DNA of 64,000 bases from Marmoricola sp. Leaf446 (GCF_001424755.1 NZ_LMRF01000001.1:770169-834168), one strand, 5' to 3'; positions 9,186-18,563 are shown, numbered from the stretch's first letter. Numbers and translations are program-made. Notes: generated by a model from the sequence alone, not told the origin.

Positions 9186-9376
9186 CGCCCCCGGACGGCC
9201 CGGAGACCGCTGCCGAGCGGGCCCGCCGTCGGCGACGGCTGGCTGAGGTCTTCGGCGAGGTGCTGCCCGAGCAGACGGGCGACGACCGAGGAGGTCGCGG
9301 CGACGACGAGCGCGCGGACGCGGCCGACGAGCGGTTGCGCCGCGACGTGCCCCCGCACCACGGCCCGGTCGGCTGA
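9164..9376 (+). CDS. Small conserved actinobacterial protein (unknown function)
   Basis: 70 residues: MREREPLTPPDGPET, then an Arg-rich helix RARRRRRLAEVFGEVLPEQT, an acidic stretch and the ending LRRDVPPHHGPVG. The pattern RRLAEVFGxVLPE...VPPHHG recurs in small actinobacterial proteins as I remember them, so I treat it as real. No domain with known function. Translation probably couples to the overlapping epimerase gene. Confidence 0.6.
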   Translation: MREREPLTPPDGPETAAERARRRRRLAEVFGEVLPEQTGDDRGGRGDDERADAADERLRRDVPPHHGPVG

Positions 9377-9414
9377 CCGGGCCGCGGCCCGGGGTCGCCA
9401 CGGCGCCCCGGTGG

Positions 9415-9795
9415 TCAGCGGTCGGCGGGCGAGGACGTGCCGGGAGGGGTGACGCTGCCACCCGCGAGCAGGTCGCGGATCTGACGGAGCAGCTCGATGT
9501 CCTCGGGCGTGCCCGGGGCCGGCGAGGGGAAGTAGCGCTCCTTGGCCTTCGTGTAGGGCGTCACGATGAAGAAGTAGACGACCGCGGCCAGGATCACGAA
9601 GGACACCACGGCGTTGAGGAACGCGCCGAAGGTGTTGGGGTCGTTGGTGAAGTACTCCTTGCTGCTCTCCGGGAGCAGGGCGGTCAACCAGTTGGTGAAC
9701 GTGGTCACCACGGCACCGAACGCCGTGCCGATGATGACGGCGACGGCGAGGTCGATGAGGTTGCCGCGGAGGAGGAAGTTCTTGAAGCCGCTCAT
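9415..9795 (-). CDS. mscL: MscL, large-conductance mechanosensitive channel
   Basis: 126 residues, normal length. N-terminus MSGFKNFLLRGNLIDLAVAV and the glycine-rich first membrane helix (VAVIIGTAFGAVVTTFTNW) are diagnostic; second helix is AFLNAVVSFVILAAVVYFF, followed by the cytoplasmic helix EDIELLRQIRDLL. Homopentameric pore that opens on membrane tension to release solutes. AGGAGAG precedes the ATG. Confidence 0.97.
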   Translation of the reverse strand: MSGFKNFLLRGNLIDLAVAVIIGTAFGAVVTTFTNWLTALLPESSKEYFTNDPNTFGAFLNAVVSFVILAAVVYFFIVTPYTKAKERYFPSPAPGTPEDIELLRQIRDLLAGGSVTPPGTSSPADR

Positions 9796-9858
9796 GCGGG
9801 CTCTCCTGTCCGAGAGGGGACGTGACCCGGGTCGGGGCCCGACCCGGCCCGGCTCAAC

Positions 9859-10539
9859 CTAGTCCCTCCAGACGGGGATGAGAACTGCGGTCGCGGCGCG
9901 CGCGGCCACCCGCGTCGCGGCCAGGTCGGGCACGGCCACGACCACCAGACGGCCGGGCGGCGCGCCGTCGGAGAGGCCGGCGGACCGGTCGGCCGCGGCC
10001 GGCAGCGCCACCACGGGCACGTCCTCGACCAGGACCTCCGGAGCCGCCCGTCCGGCGGGGTCGGCGAGCACGAAGCTCACCCGGTCGCCGACGCGGAGTA
10101 GCGACACCGCCGTAGCGTCGGCCACCCGCAGCGGCACGGCGGTGCGGCCGGGGTAGCCCCGCAGCAGTCGGCCCTGCACCACCCGGAGCCGGGTGAGCGT
10201 CTCCCCTCGGGTGACCGGGGCGGCGAGGACGCGGCCCACGACCTGCCGGGGGTCGGTGACCGCGTCGTCGGGCAGCGTGCCGGGCGGGACCTCGCGGGCC
10301 ACGACCGAGCCCGGCCGCAGCACGCTCCCGCCGGCGAGGTCGGTGGCGGCCGTCCACGCCCGCACCGTGGGTGGGGCCTGCGGCGAGGCGGCCCCCAGGG
10401 CGACCAGCACGGCCAGCCCCGCGCACAGCGCCGAGAGGCCGCGGCGGTGCAGCAGCACCCGGCGCCGCACCCGGCGCGCGAGGGTGCGCGGTGCGGACCA
10501 CGGGGAGCGGGCAGGTCGGGAGGAGGACGCCGGGGCCAT
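9859..10539 (-). CDS. SAF-domain membrane protein, CpaB/RcpC-like
   Basis: 226 residues. Basic N-terminus, one membrane anchor (about residues 33-52), then a SAF domain (TDLAGGSVLRPGSVVAREVPPGTLPD... GRVLAAPVTRGETLT) and a second beta-rich half (AVPLRVADATAVSLLRVGDRVSFVL). CpaB/RcpC proteins with this layout help assemble Flp pili, but no pilus genes are near; a similar orphan lies next to FmdB-type genes in other actinobacteria. Leaderless promoter upstream. Confidence 0.75.
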   Translation of the reverse strand: MAPASSSRPARSPWSAPRTLARRVRRRVLLHRRGLSALCAGLAVLVALGAASPQAPPTVRAWTAATDLAGGSVLRPGSVVAREVPPGTLPDDAVTDPRQVVGRVLAAPVTRGETLTRLRVVQGRLLRGYPGRTAVPLRVADATAVSLLRVGDRVSFVLADPAGRAAPEVLVEDVPVVALPAAADRSAGLSDGAPPGRLVVVAVPDLAATRVAARAATAVLIPVWRD

Positions 10540-10545
10540 GCCCGG

Positions 10546-10551
10546 ACGCTA
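10546..10551 (-). promoter_or_regulatory. -10 box of the SAF-domain gene, leaderless type
   Basis: TAGCGT on the minus strand, 6 bases before the ATG. Confidence 0.55.
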
Positions 10552-10621
10552 GGCGCGGACGCCGCCGAGCGTCGTACGTCGTCCACAGGCCCCGGCGCGG
10601 GGACCGTCGGGGTGGCTTGGG

Positions 10622-10957
10622 TCAGGCGGACTTCGTCTGGCTCGAGGAGGAGCCGTCGCTCTTCGAGGGCGCGGGGGACGACTCCTTCTTCGCCGGCGTC
10701 GACTCCGTGGGCGTCGAGGTCGAGCCGCCGTCACCGGAGGAGCCCGACGAGCTGCCGGAGGAGCCGGAGCCGCCGTTGGTGGCGCGGCTGTCGTTGCGGT
10801 AGAAGCCGGAGCCCTTGAAGACCACGCCGACCGCGTTGAAGACCTTGCGGAGCCGGCCCTCGCAGACCGGGCAGACGGTCAGCGAGTCGTCGGAGAAGCT
10901 CTGCACGGCCTCGAAGAAGTGGCCGCACTCGGTGCAGGAGTACTGGTAGGTGGGCAC
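10622..10957 (-). CDS. FmdB-family zinc-ribbon protein, Ruc-like redox chaperone candidate
   Basis: 111 residues from GTG with GGAGGACC upstream. Residues 1-45 form the FmdB zinc ribbon: MPTYQYSCTECGHFFE with a second knuckle VCPVCEGRL, giving four cysteines. After the GVVFKGSGFYRND phrase the remaining ~55 residues are Ser/Gly/Thr/Lys-rich and look disordered. The Mycobacterium homologue (Rv0991c, Ruc), at the same position relative to the formyl-THF ligase gene, is a chaperone activated by oxidation of these cysteines. Identity of function here is inference. Confidence 0.88.
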   Translation of the reverse strand: MPTYQYSCTECGHFFEAVQSFSDDSLTVCPVCEGRLRKVFNAVGVVFKGSGFYRNDSRATNGGSGSSGSSSGSSGDGGSTSTPTESTPAKKESSPAPSKSDGSSSSQTKSA

Positions 10958-11031
10958 GGGTGGGGGTCCTCCGGGGAAGTCACACGGACGGGGGAGCGGC
11001 GCTCGTCGTCGCCGCCGAATGCTACGGCACA

Positions 11032-13638
11032 ATGCCTGCCGTGACGTCGTCCCGCCTGCTCGGCCGCCTCGACACCTTCCGCGGCTGGCCGGGGTGGGCC
11101 CGTGCGACGACGTACGCCGTGGCGGCGCTCGCGCTGCTCCTGGTGGTGGTCACGGTGGGCGCGGTGGCGATGGTCCGGCGGCCGCTGCCGCAGACCCAGG
11201 GCACCGTGGACGTGCCCGGGCTCGGCGCCGAGGTCGAGGTGCTGCGCGACGCCCGTGGGGTCCCGCAGATCTACGCCGACGACGCCACCGACCTCTTCTA
11301 CGCCCAGGGCTACGTCCAGGCCCAGGACCGCTTCTACGACATGGACGTACGCCGCCACGTCACCGCGGGTCGGCTCTCCGAGCTGGTCGGTCCCGCGGCG
11401 GTGGAGTCCGACCTGACCGTGCGCACGCTGGGCTGGCGCCGCGTGGCCGAGCGCGAGCTCGACCTGATCGACCCGGCCACCCGCGGCTACCTGGAGTCCT
11501 ACAGCGACGGCGTCAACGCCTGGCTCCGCGGGCGCTCGACGACGTCGATGTCGGTGGAGTACACCCTGCTGGCCCTCGGCGGGCTGGACTACAAGCCCGA
11601 GCCGTGGACGCCGGTCGACTCCCTGGCCTGGCTCAAGGCGATGGCGTGGGACCTGCGCGGCAACATGGCCGACGAGGTGGCCCGCACCCGGCTCGCGGTC
11701 GACCGGTCGCCCGAGCAGGTCGACGAGCTCTACCCGCGCTACCCCTACGGCCGTCACGAGCCCGTGCTGCCCGACGTGACCGCCGCGGCGGCGGCGCCGC
11801 GCGCGACCCCGGCCTGGGCCACCCGGTCACCGGGGGAGGAGCAGCGCCGCCGACGCGCCGACGCCCTGGAGGCGGTCCGCGACCACCTGGCCTCCGTGCC
11901 GGCGCTGCTCGGCACCGGCGACGGCCTGGGCTCCAACGCCTGGGCGGTGTCGGGAGAGCACACCGTCTCGGGCGAGCCGCTGCTGGCCAACGACCCGCAC
12001 CTGGGCGTCTCCCAGCCCGCGGTCTGGTACCAGACCGGACTGCACTGCCGCTCGCTCGGCGAGGACTGCCCCTTCGACGTCTCGGGGTTCACCTTCGCCG
12101 GCTTCCCGGGGGTGATCGTCGGCCACAACCGCGACATCGCCTGGGGGATGACCAACCTCGACCCCGACGTGACCGACCTGTTCCTGGAGAAGGTCGAGGG
12201 CAAGACCTACGAGTACGACGGCCAGCAGCTGCCGCTCGTCGAGCGCGACGAGGAGATCCGGGTCGAGGGTGAGGGGACCCGCCTGATCACGGTGCGGTCC
12301 ACCCGCCACGGACCGCTGCTCTCCGACGTCTCCCGCGAGCTGTCCAGCGTGGGCGCCAACGCCGAGGTCGGCCCCGACGCCCCCGAGCGCGGCAACGGCT
12401 ACGGCGTCGCGCTGGCGTGGACGGCGCTGACCCCGCGACCCACGGCCGACGCGGTCTTCGCGCTGGGCCGCGCGCGCGACTGGGACGACTTCCGCGAGGC
12501 GGCCCGCGACTTCGCCGTCCCCAGCCAGAACCTCGTGTACGCCGACCGCGAGGGCAACATCGGCTACCAGGCGCCGGGCGACGTGCCCGTCCGCCGGTCG
12601 GGCCGCGACGGTCGCTACCCGGCCGCCGGGTGGGACCCGCGCAACGACTGGACCGGTCGGCTGGTGCCCTTCGAGCAGCTGCCCAGCCGCCTCAACCCCG
12701 CCGAGGGCTTCGTGGTCTCGGCCAACCAGGCCGTCACCGGGCCCGAGTACCCCTTCCTGCTCACCACCGACTGGGACCACGGCTACCGCAGCCAGCGGAT
12801 CCGCCGGCTCCTCGAGGCCCGGATCGACGCGGGCGCCCAGCTCGACGTGCGGGCGATGCAGGGCATCCAGACCGACACCCGCAACCCGATGGGGCCGGTC
12901 CTGGTGCCCTACCTGATGCGGCCGCTGATGACCTCGGAGTACTACGCCGACGGCCAGCGGCTGCTGCTCGACTGGGACTTCACCCAGACGCCCGACTCGG
13001 CAGCGGCGGCGTACTTCGACACGGTCTGGCGCACGCTGCTGCGACTGACCTTCCACGACGAGCTGCCCGAGTCGCAGTGGCCCGACGGCGACCAGCGGTG
13101 GGTCGCCGTGGTGACCAACCTGCTGCGCCAGCCCGACTCGCAGTGGTGGGACGACAGCACCACCACCGGCGTGATCGAGGACCGCGACGAGATCCTGGCC
13201 GAGGCGCTGGAGCAGGCCCGCGACGAGCTCACCCGACGGCTCTCGGTCAGCCCGCGGCAGTGGAGCTGGGGCCGGCTGCACCGGATCGAGCTGGAGCACC
13301 AGACCCTGGGCCGGGGGTCGTCGGTGGCGCGGGCGCTGCTCGACCGCGGGCCCGAGCCGGTCGGCGGGGGCGGCGCCAGCGTCAACGCGACGGCGTGGGC
13401 CGCGCCCGAGGGGTACGACGTGACGACGGCGCCCTCGATGCGGATGGTCGTCGACCTGGCCGACCTCGACGACTCCCGGTGGGTGCTGCTGGGCGGGGCC
13501 TCGGGCCACCCGGCGTCGCCGCACTACACCGACCAGCTCGACACCTGGCTGGCCGGCCGCTCGCTGGCCTGGCCGTTCTCCCGCGACGCCGTCGAGCGGG
13601 CGGCCGAGGACCGCCTGGTGCTACGCCCCCGCGGCTAG
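11032..13638 (+). CDS. Penicillin acylase (Ntn-hydrolase) family protein, membrane anchored
   Basis: 868 residues. A hydrophobic segment at about 27-47 anchors or exports the protein. The alpha-chain region (TVDVPGLGAEVEVLRDARGVPQIYADD) is followed by the GLGSNAWAVSG site, where the Ser (about residue 301) would become the N-terminal nucleophile after self-cleavage. DPHLGVSQPAVWYQ and the later QNLVYADREGNIGYQAPG are family hallmarks. Natural substrate is unknown; relatives cleave beta-lactam side chains or acyl-homoserine lactones. Start could also be the GTG three codons later. It overlaps the converging cyclo-ligase gene by 18 bases. Confidence 0.93.
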   Translation: MPAVTSSRLLGRLDTFRGWPGWARATTYAVAALALLLVVVTVGAVAMVRRPLPQTQGTVDVPGLGAEVEVLRDARGVPQIYADDATDLFYAQGYVQAQDRFYDMDVRRHVTAGRLSELVGPAAVESDLTVRTLGWRRVAERELDLIDPATRGYLESYSDGVNAWLRGRSTTSMSVEYTLLALGGLDYKPEPWTPVDSLAWLKAMAWDLRGNMADEVARTRLAVDRSPEQVDELYPRYPYGRHEPVLPDVTAAAAAPRATPAWATRSPGEEQRRRRADALEAVRDHLASVPALLGTGDGLGSNAWAVSGEHTVSGEPLLANDPHLGVSQPAVWYQTGLHCRSLGEDCPFDVSGFTFAGFPGVIVGHNRDIAWGMTNLDPDVTDLFLEKVEGKTYEYDGQQLPLVERDEEIRVEGEGTRLITVRSTRHGPLLSDVSRELSSVGANAEVGPDAPERGNGYGVALAWTALTPRPTADAVFALGRARDWDDFREAARDFAVPSQNLVYADREGNIGYQAPGDVPVRRSGRDGRYPAAGWDPRNDWTGRLVPFEQLPSRLNPAEGFVVSANQAVTGPEYPFLLTTDWDHGYRSQRIRRLLEARIDAGAQLDVRAMQGIQTDTRNPMGPVLVPYLMRPLMTSEYYADGQRLLLDWDFTQTPDSAAAAYFDTVWRTLLRLTFHDELPESQWPDGDQRWVAVVTNLLRQPDSQWWDDSTTTGVIEDRDEILAEALEQARDELTRRLSVSPRQWSWGRLHRIELEHQTLGRGSSVARALLDRGPEPVGGGGASVNATAWAAPEGYDVTTAPSMRMVVDLADLDDSRWVLLGGASGHPASPHYTDQLDTWLAGRSLAWPFSRDAVERAAEDRLVLRPRG

Positions 13639-14211
13639 CCGCACCACGCCGTCGGGCGTGACCGCCGCGTGGACGGCGCGGTCGTGTGCCTCCGCCGGCA
13701 CCTCGTCGAGCAGCTCGCCGCGGTGCAGCACCGCGCAGGTGAAGGTGCCCCGCGGGACGCGCTGCAGGGCCCGGTCGTAGCACCCCGCCCCCCGGCCGAG
13801 CCGGGTCCCGTCGGCCCCGACGGCCAGCCCGGGCACCAGCACCACGTCGGCGCCGGCCACCGCGTCGACGCCCAGCCGGGCACCGGTCGGCTCGAGCAGC
13901 CCGCGGGACGGTCGCAGCTCCTCCGGCCCGGCGTACGCCGCCCAGTCGAGGTCCATGCCGGGCAGCACGACCGGCAGCAGCACCCGGGTGCCGGCCTGGG
14001 CCAGCGCCTCGAGGAGGGGACCGGTGCCGGGCTCGTGCGAGACCGAGACGTAGGCCGCCACGGTCGCGGCCCGACGCACCTCCTCGGTGGCGAGCAGGTG
14101 CGCGGCCGTGGCCCGGGCGCCCTCCCCGAGCTCCAGCACGGGGATGCGGCGGCGGGCGGCCAGGAGCTGGTCGCGCAGGGCGAGCTTGGCGGTCCGTGTG
14201 AGGTCGGGCAC
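13621..14211 (-). CDS. 5-formyltetrahydrofolate cyclo-ligase
   Basis: 196 residues. ATP-dependent conversion of 5-formyl-THF to 5,10-methenyl-THF. Diagnostic sites are the N-terminal KLALRDQLLAARR helix and the phosphate-binding GRGAGCYDRAL loop. Length is normal. Divergent from the UDP-glucose pyrophosphorylase gene with only 23 bases between starts, the same arrangement as in mycobacteria. Confidence 0.95.
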   Translation of the reverse strand: MPDLTRTAKLALRDQLLAARRRIPVLELGEGARATAAHLLATEEVRRAATVAAYVSVSHEPGTGPLLEALAQAGTRVLLPVVLPGMDLDWAAYAGPEELRPSRGLLEPTGARLGVDAVAGADVVLVPGLAVGADGTRLGRGAGCYDRALQRVPRGTFTCAVLHRGELLDEVPAEAHDRAVHAAVTPDGVVRLAAGA

Positions 14212-14221
14212 GGATGGAGCC

Positions 14222-14227
14222 TACGAT
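14222..14227 (+). promoter_or_regulatory. -10 box of the UDP-glucose pyrophosphorylase gene
   Basis: TACGAT 7 bases before the ATG. A GGAGG also lies in those 7 bases, so translation could be leaderless or use a very short leader. Confidence 0.45.
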
Positions 14228-14234
14228 CGGAGGC

Positions 14235-15620
14235 ATGAAGTCGAAGGGACTCAAGCAGGCCCGCGAGAAGATGGCCGCCGAGGGCGTCGACCAGGTCGCG
14301 ATCGAGGTCTTCTCGCACTACTACCGCCAGATCGAGCACGGCGAGACCGGCATGATCGCCGAGGACTCGATCGAGCCGGTCGACATCGAGTCGCTCGCCG
14401 ACGTCGAGGTCCCGGACGACGTCGCCGCCGAGGCGGTGGGCGCCACCGTGGTGATCAAGCTCAACGGCGGGCTCGGCACCTCGATGGGCATGGCGCGCGC
14501 CAAGTCGCTGCTGTGCGTGCGCCGCGGGCTGTCCTTCCTCGACGTGATCGCCCGTCAGGTGCTCCACCTGCGCCGCGAGTACGGCACCACGCTGCCGCTG
14601 ATCTTCATGAACAGCTTCCGCACCTCCGAGGACACCCTGGCCGCGCTCGCGCGCTACGCCGACCTCGAGGTCGACGGGCTGCCGCTGGAGTTCCTGCAGA
14701 ACAAGGAGCCCAAGCTCCGCAAGGACGACCTCACCCCGGTGACGTGGACCAAGGACCCGGCGCTGGAGTGGTGTCCGCCCGGCCACGGCGACCTCTACAC
14801 CGCGCTGGTCGGCACGGGCCTGCTCGACCGGCTCATCGACGCCGGCTACCGCTACGCCTTCGTGTCCAACTCCGACAACCTCGGCGCCGTCGCCGACGCG
14901 CGGGTGGCCGGCTGGTTCGCCCAGTCCGGGGCCCCGTTCGCGATCGAGGCGGTGCGGCGTACGCCCTCGGACCGCAAGGGGGGCCACTTCGCCCGCCGCA
15001 AGGCCGACGGCCGCATCGTGCTCCGCGAGACCGCGCAGACCCCGAAGGCCGACCAGGAGGCGCTGCAGGACCTCTCGCGCCACCAGTTCTGCTCCACCAA
15101 CAACCTGTGGTTCGACCTCGCCCGGATGCGAGAGGAGATGGCGCGGCGTGACGGCATCCTCGGTCTCCCGCTGATCCGCAACGAGAAGAACGTCGACCCC
15201 GCCGACAAGCGCAGCCCCGAGGTGATCCAGGTCGAGACCGCCATGGGCGCCGCGATCGAGGTCTTCGAGGACTCCCGGCTGATCGAGGTCGGCCGCGACC
15301 GGTTCGTGCCGGTCAAGACGACCAACGACCTGCTGGTGCTGCGCTCGGACGCCTACGACATCGGCAGCGACTTCGTGCTCGACCAGCAGGTGGAGAGCAT
15401 CCCGTTCGTCGACCTCGACGACGAGCACTACAAGCTGGTCGCCGACTTCGACCAGCGCTTCGCCTCCGGCGTGCCCTCGATGCGCCAGGCCGAGTCGCTG
15501 GTCGTCTCGGGCGACTGGAGCTTCGGCGAGAAGGTCGTGGTGCGCGGCCGGGCCGAGCTCGACGGCGACCACGGCCGCGTCGAGGCCGGCAGCGTCCTCG
15601 GCGACGCGCCCGCCGAGTAG
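14235..15620 (+). CDS. UTP-glucose-1-phosphate uridylyltransferase (UDPGP family)
   Basis: 461 residues, much longer than bacterial GalU (about 300) and belonging to the eukaryote-like UDPGP family. Sites seen: nucleotide-binding VVIKLNGGLGTSMG near residue 75, PPGHGDLYTAL, and FVSNSDNLGA for the metal/UTP contacts. Makes UDP-glucose for wall and storage polysaccharides. Start ATGAAGTCG has GGAGG 1 base upstream and a TACGAT box; the codons before it are not conserved-looking. Confidence 0.93.
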   Translation: MKSKGLKQAREKMAAEGVDQVAIEVFSHYYRQIEHGETGMIAEDSIEPVDIESLADVEVPDDVAAEAVGATVVIKLNGGLGTSMGMARAKSLLCVRRGLSFLDVIARQVLHLRREYGTTLPLIFMNSFRTSEDTLAALARYADLEVDGLPLEFLQNKEPKLRKDDLTPVTWTKDPALEWCPPGHGDLYTALVGTGLLDRLIDAGYRYAFVSNSDNLGAVADARVAGWFAQSGAPFAIEAVRRTPSDRKGGHFARRKADGRIVLRETAQTPKADQEALQDLSRHQFCSTNNLWFDLARMREEMARRDGILGLPLIRNEKNVDPADKRSPEVIQVETAMGAAIEVFEDSRLIEVGRDRFVPVKTTNDLLVLRSDAYDIGSDFVLDQQVESIPFVDLDDEHYKLVADFDQRFASGVPSMRQAESLVVSGDWSFGEKVVVRGRAELDGDHGRVEAGSVLGDAPAE

Positions 15621-15639
15621 GACGCTGCACCCGGCCGTC

Positions 15640-15645
15640 TAGGTT
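15640..15645 (+). promoter_or_regulatory. -10 box of moeA/glp, leaderless type
   Basis: TAGGTT 6 bases before the ATG; no Shine-Dalgarno sequence. Confidence 0.6.
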
Positions 15646-15651
15646 CGTCCC

Positions 15652-16905
15652 ATGTCCTCGCCGTCCCGTGAGACCCGCCCGATCCCGCCCGAGGACTACC
15701 TCCGCCGGGTGCTGGAGGTCGTCACCCCGCTCGAGGCCGCCGAGCGGCCGCTGCTCGACGCCCTCGGTCTGCCCGTCGCCGAGGACGTCCACGCCGACGT
15801 CCCGCTGCCGGTCTTCGACAACTCCTCGATGGACGGCTACGCCGTGGCGTTCCGCGACGTCGCGGAGGCCACCGCCGAGCGACCCGTCCACCTGCCGGTG
15901 GTGGGGGAGATCGCGGCCGGGCAGACCACGATCCACACCCTGACCCCGGGCACCGCCGTACGCATCATGACCGGCGCGCCCGTGCCGACCGGGGCGACCG
16001 CGGTGGTGCCGTTCGAGTGGACCACCGAGGAGGGGCGCCAGGTCGTCGTCTCCCAGGCGCCCGAGGAGGGCCAGCACGTACGCCGCTCCGGCGAGGAGGT
16101 CGCGCGGGGCGACCTGTTGATGCGACGCGGCGAGGTCGTCGGCACCCGTCAGGTCGGGCTGCTCGCCGCGCTGGGCCGCGGCCGGGTCGCCACCGCGCCC
16201 CGCCCCCGCGTGGTGGTGATGTCCACGGGGCTCGAGCTGGTCGAGCCCGGGAGGGCGCTCCAGGGCGCCCAGATCTACGACTCCAACAGCTATCTCCTGG
16301 CGGCGGCCGTCCGCGCCCACGGTGGCATCGCCTACCGGGCCACCGCCACCACCGACGACCCCGACCAGTTCGCCGACGCCCTGGCCGACCAGCTGCTGCG
16401 CGCCGACCTCGTCGTCACGAGCGGCGGTGTCTCCAAGGGCACCCACGACGTGGTCAAGGAGGTGCTGCGCGAGCTCGGCACCGTGGAGTTCCTCGAGGTC
16501 GCGATGCAGCCGGGCAAGCCCCAGGGCTTCGGGGTGGTGGGGGAGGACCGGACCCCGATCTTCACGCTGCCCGGCAACCCGGTCTCGGCGTACGTCTCCT
16601 TCGAGTCGTTCGTCGTGCCGGCGATGCGCCGGATGACCGGGCACGCCCGGGTCGAGCCGGTGCTGCGCGCCGGGGTGATCACCGAGGCGGTGCGCTCGAT
16701 GCGCGGCAAGACCCAGCTGCTGCGGGCGCGGGTCGAGCACTCCGGGGGCCGGCTGCTGCTGACCCCGGTGGGCGGCCCCGGCTCCCACCTGATCGCGGGG
16801 CTGGCCCAGGCCGACGCGCTGGTCGTGCTCGACGCCGACGTCACGGCCGTCTCGCAGGGCGACGTCGTCCCCGTGCTGCTGCTCGACCGGGTGGCGGGCT
16901 CGTGA
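15652..16905 (+). CDS. glp: MoeA-like molybdopterin molybdotransferase; likely Glp (gephyrin-like division protein)
   Basis: 417 residues with the MoeA order: N-terminal [30 protein letters not shown], then the MogA-like domain with [13 protein letters not shown] and [13 protein letters not shown], and a beta-rich C-terminal domain. The family inserts molybdate into adenylylated molybdopterin. In corynebacteria the MoeA-like protein encoded in this conserved neighbourhood is Glp, which binds FtsZ and the membrane receptor GlpR. The same neighbourhood (formyl-THF ligase, UDP-glucose enzyme, moeA, rimJ, sepX/glpR) is seen here, so a division role is likely, alone or in addition to cofactor synthesis. 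Overlaps moaC by GTGA. Confidence 0.9.
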   Translation: MSSPSRETRPIPPEDYLRRVLEVVTPLEAAERPLLDALGLPVAEDVHADVPLPVFDNSSMDGYAVAFRDVAEATAERPVHLPVVGEIAAGQTTIHTLTPGTAVRIMTGAPVPTGATAVVPFEWTTEEGRQVVVSQAPEEGQHVRRSGEEVARGDLLMRRGEVVGTRQVGLLAALGRGRVATAPRPRVVVMSTGLELVEPGRALQGAQIYDSNSYLLAAAVRAHGGIAYRATATTDDPDQFADALADQLLRADLVVTSGGVSKGTHDVVKEVLRELGTVEFLEVAMQPGKPQGFGVVGEDRTPIFTLPGNPVSAYVSFESFVVPAMRRMTGHARVEPVLRAGVITEAVRSMRGKTQLLRARVEHSGGRLLLTPVGGPGSHLIAGLAQADALVVLDADVTAVSQGDVVPVLLLDRVAGS

Positions 16906-17399
16906 GCGACCGGCACGAGGGGACCGACGGTCCGCGCCTGACCCACGTCGACGAGCGCGGCGCCGCCCGGATGGTCGACGTGGGGGACAAGGACGTCACC
17001 TCCCGCAGCGCCACCGCGACCGGCCGCGTGCTGGTCTCCGCCGACGTCGTCGCGCTCTTGCGCGGAGAGGGCGTGCCCAAGGGCGACGCGCTCGGCGTGG
17101 CCCGGGTGGCCGGCATCATGGCGGCCAAGCGCACCGCCGACCTCGTGCCGCTGTGCCACCCCCTCGCGATCTCCGGCGTCACCGTCGACCTCGAGGTGGA
17201 GGACGACGCCGTGGCGATCCGGGCCACCGTGCGCACCACCGACCGCACCGGGGTGGAGATGGAGGCGCTCACGGCCGTCTCGGTCGCCGCCCTCACGGTG
17301 GTCGACATGGTCAAGGCCGTCGACAAGGGCGCGGTCATCACCGAGGTCCGCGTCGAGGAGAAGCTCGGCGGCAAGAGCGGGACGTGGCGCCGTGGCTGA
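16902..17399 (+). CDS. moaC: MoaC, cyclic pyranopterin monophosphate synthase
   Basis: 165 residues. [19 protein letters not shown], the [12 protein letters not shown] active-site loop, [24 protein letters not shown] and the lysine-containing MVKAVDKGA are the MoaC signature. Acts with MoaA in the first step of molybdopterin synthesis. GTG start overlaps the preceding stop; its own 3' end overlaps mogA by 8 bases. Confidence 0.96.
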   Translation: MSDRHEGTDGPRLTHVDERGAARMVDVGDKDVTSRSATATGRVLVSADVVALLRGEGVPKGDALGVARVAGIMAAKRTADLVPLCHPLAISGVTVDLEVEDDAVAIRATVRTTDRTGVEMEALTAVSVAALTVVDMVKAVDKGAVITEVRVEEKLGGKSGTWRRG

Positions 17400-17883
17400 G
17401 GCCCCGACCCCGCTGCCCGCCGCCGTCGTCGTCGCCTCCAACCGCGCCGCGGCCGGGGTGTACGACGACACCACCGGTCCGCTGATCGTCGAGGCGCTCC
17501 GGGCCGACGGCTGGACGGTCGGCGACCCCGTCGTCGTGCGCGACGGCGAGCCCGTCGGAGAGGCGATCCGCGCCGCCCTCGACGCCGGCGCCCGTGCCGT
17601 GCTGACCACCGGCGGCACCGGCCTCACCCCGACCGACCTGACCCCCGAGGTCACCCGCCCGCTGCTGAGCCGCGAGGTCCCGGGCATCGCCGAGGCGATC
17701 CGCGCCCACGGCACGGCCAAGGGCGTCCCGACCGCGGCGCTCTCGCGCGGCCTCGCCGGGGTCGCCGGCCAGGCGTTGGTCGTCAACCTCCCGGGGTCGC
17801 GCGGCGGGGTCAAGGACGGCCTCGCGGTCGTCGTGCCCCTGCTGCGGCACGCCGTGGAGCAGATCGTCGGGAGCGACCACTGA
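17392..17883 (+). CDS. MogA/MoaB-type molybdopterin adenylyltransferase
   Basis: 163 residues from [23 protein letters not shown], the [15 protein letters not shown] loop and [13 protein letters not shown] are the molybdopterin-binding motifs of this family. Activates molybdopterin by adenylylation before MoeA. Its co-transcription with moeA and moaC makes a compact molybdenum cofactor cluster inside the division neighbourhood. Confidence 0.95.
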   Translation: MAEAPTPLPAAVVVASNRAAAGVYDDTTGPLIVEALRADGWTVGDPVVVRDGEPVGEAIRAALDAGARAVLTTGGTGLTPTDLTPEVTRPLLSREVPGIAEAIRAHGTAKGVPTAALSRGLAGVAGQALVVNLPGSRGGVKDGLAVVVPLLRHAVEQIVGSDH

Positions 17884-17897
17884 GCGCCGGGTGGCCC

Positions 17898-18515
17898 GTG
17901 GTGCTGGAGTCCGGCGGCGTCCGGCTGCGACCCATCACCCAGGCCGACCGGCACACCTGGCGGCGGGTCCGCCAGGCCAACGCCGCGTGGCTCGGACCCT
18001 GGGACGCCACCGCCCCCTCGCACTCGCAGGCCCAGCCGCGCTCGTTCGCCGCGATGGTGCGCACCATGCGCCGCGAGGCGCGCGCCGGACGGCAGCTGCC
18101 GTTCGTGATCGAGCTCGACGGCCGCTTCGTCGGCCAGCTCACCGTGAGCAACGTGCTCCGGGGCTCCGCGCAGTTCGCCTCGGTCGGCTACTGGGTCGAC
18201 GAGGCGTACGCCGGCCGCGGCATCGTCACCCGGGCCGTGGCCCTGGCCGTCGACCACTGCTTCGGCCCGGTCGGGCTGCACCGCATCGAGGTGGCCATCC
18301 GGCCCGAGAACCACTCCTCGCTGCGGGTGGTGGAGAAGCTGGGCTTCGTCGAGGTCGGCCACGCCCGGCGCTACCTGCACATCGACGGGGAGTGGCGCGA
18401 CCACCGGCTGTTCGCGCTGACCCAGGAGGACGTGCCCGAGGGGCTGCTCGTCCGGCTCGAGCGGGGCCTCCGCGAGGGCCCCGGCACCCGGGATCCACAC
18501 CAGTCACAGGAGTGA
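17898..18515 (+). CDS. rimJ: GNAT acetyltransferase, RimJ/RimL type
   Basis: 205 residues. Begins VRLRPITQADRHTWRRVR and shows the RimJ-like acetyl-CoA core GYWVDEAYAGRGIVTRAVALAVDHCF, then HRIEVAIRPENHSSLRVVEKLGFVEVG. Probably acetylates a protein N-terminus. A rimJ gene occupies this slot between moeA and sepX/glpR in mycobacteria too. GTG start 14 bases after mogA. Confidence 0.88.
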   Translation: MVLESGGVRLRPITQADRHTWRRVRQANAAWLGPWDATAPSHSQAQPRSFAAMVRTMRREARAGRQLPFVIELDGRFVGQLTVSNVLRGSAQFASVGYWVDEAYAGRGIVTRAVALAVDHCFGPVGLHRIEVAIRPENHSSLRVVEKLGFVEVGHARRYLHIDGEWRDHRLFALTQEDVPEGLLVRLERGLREGPGTRDPHQSQE

Positions 18516-18563
18516 ACTGACGACACACCGCCACGGGTCCGGTGCGCGGTGACCGCCCGCTCG

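Noticed and set aside
15652-17883. Complete molybdenum cofactor operon
   Set aside because: moaA, moaE, moaD and mobA are missing; only moeA-, moaC- and mogA-like genes are present.
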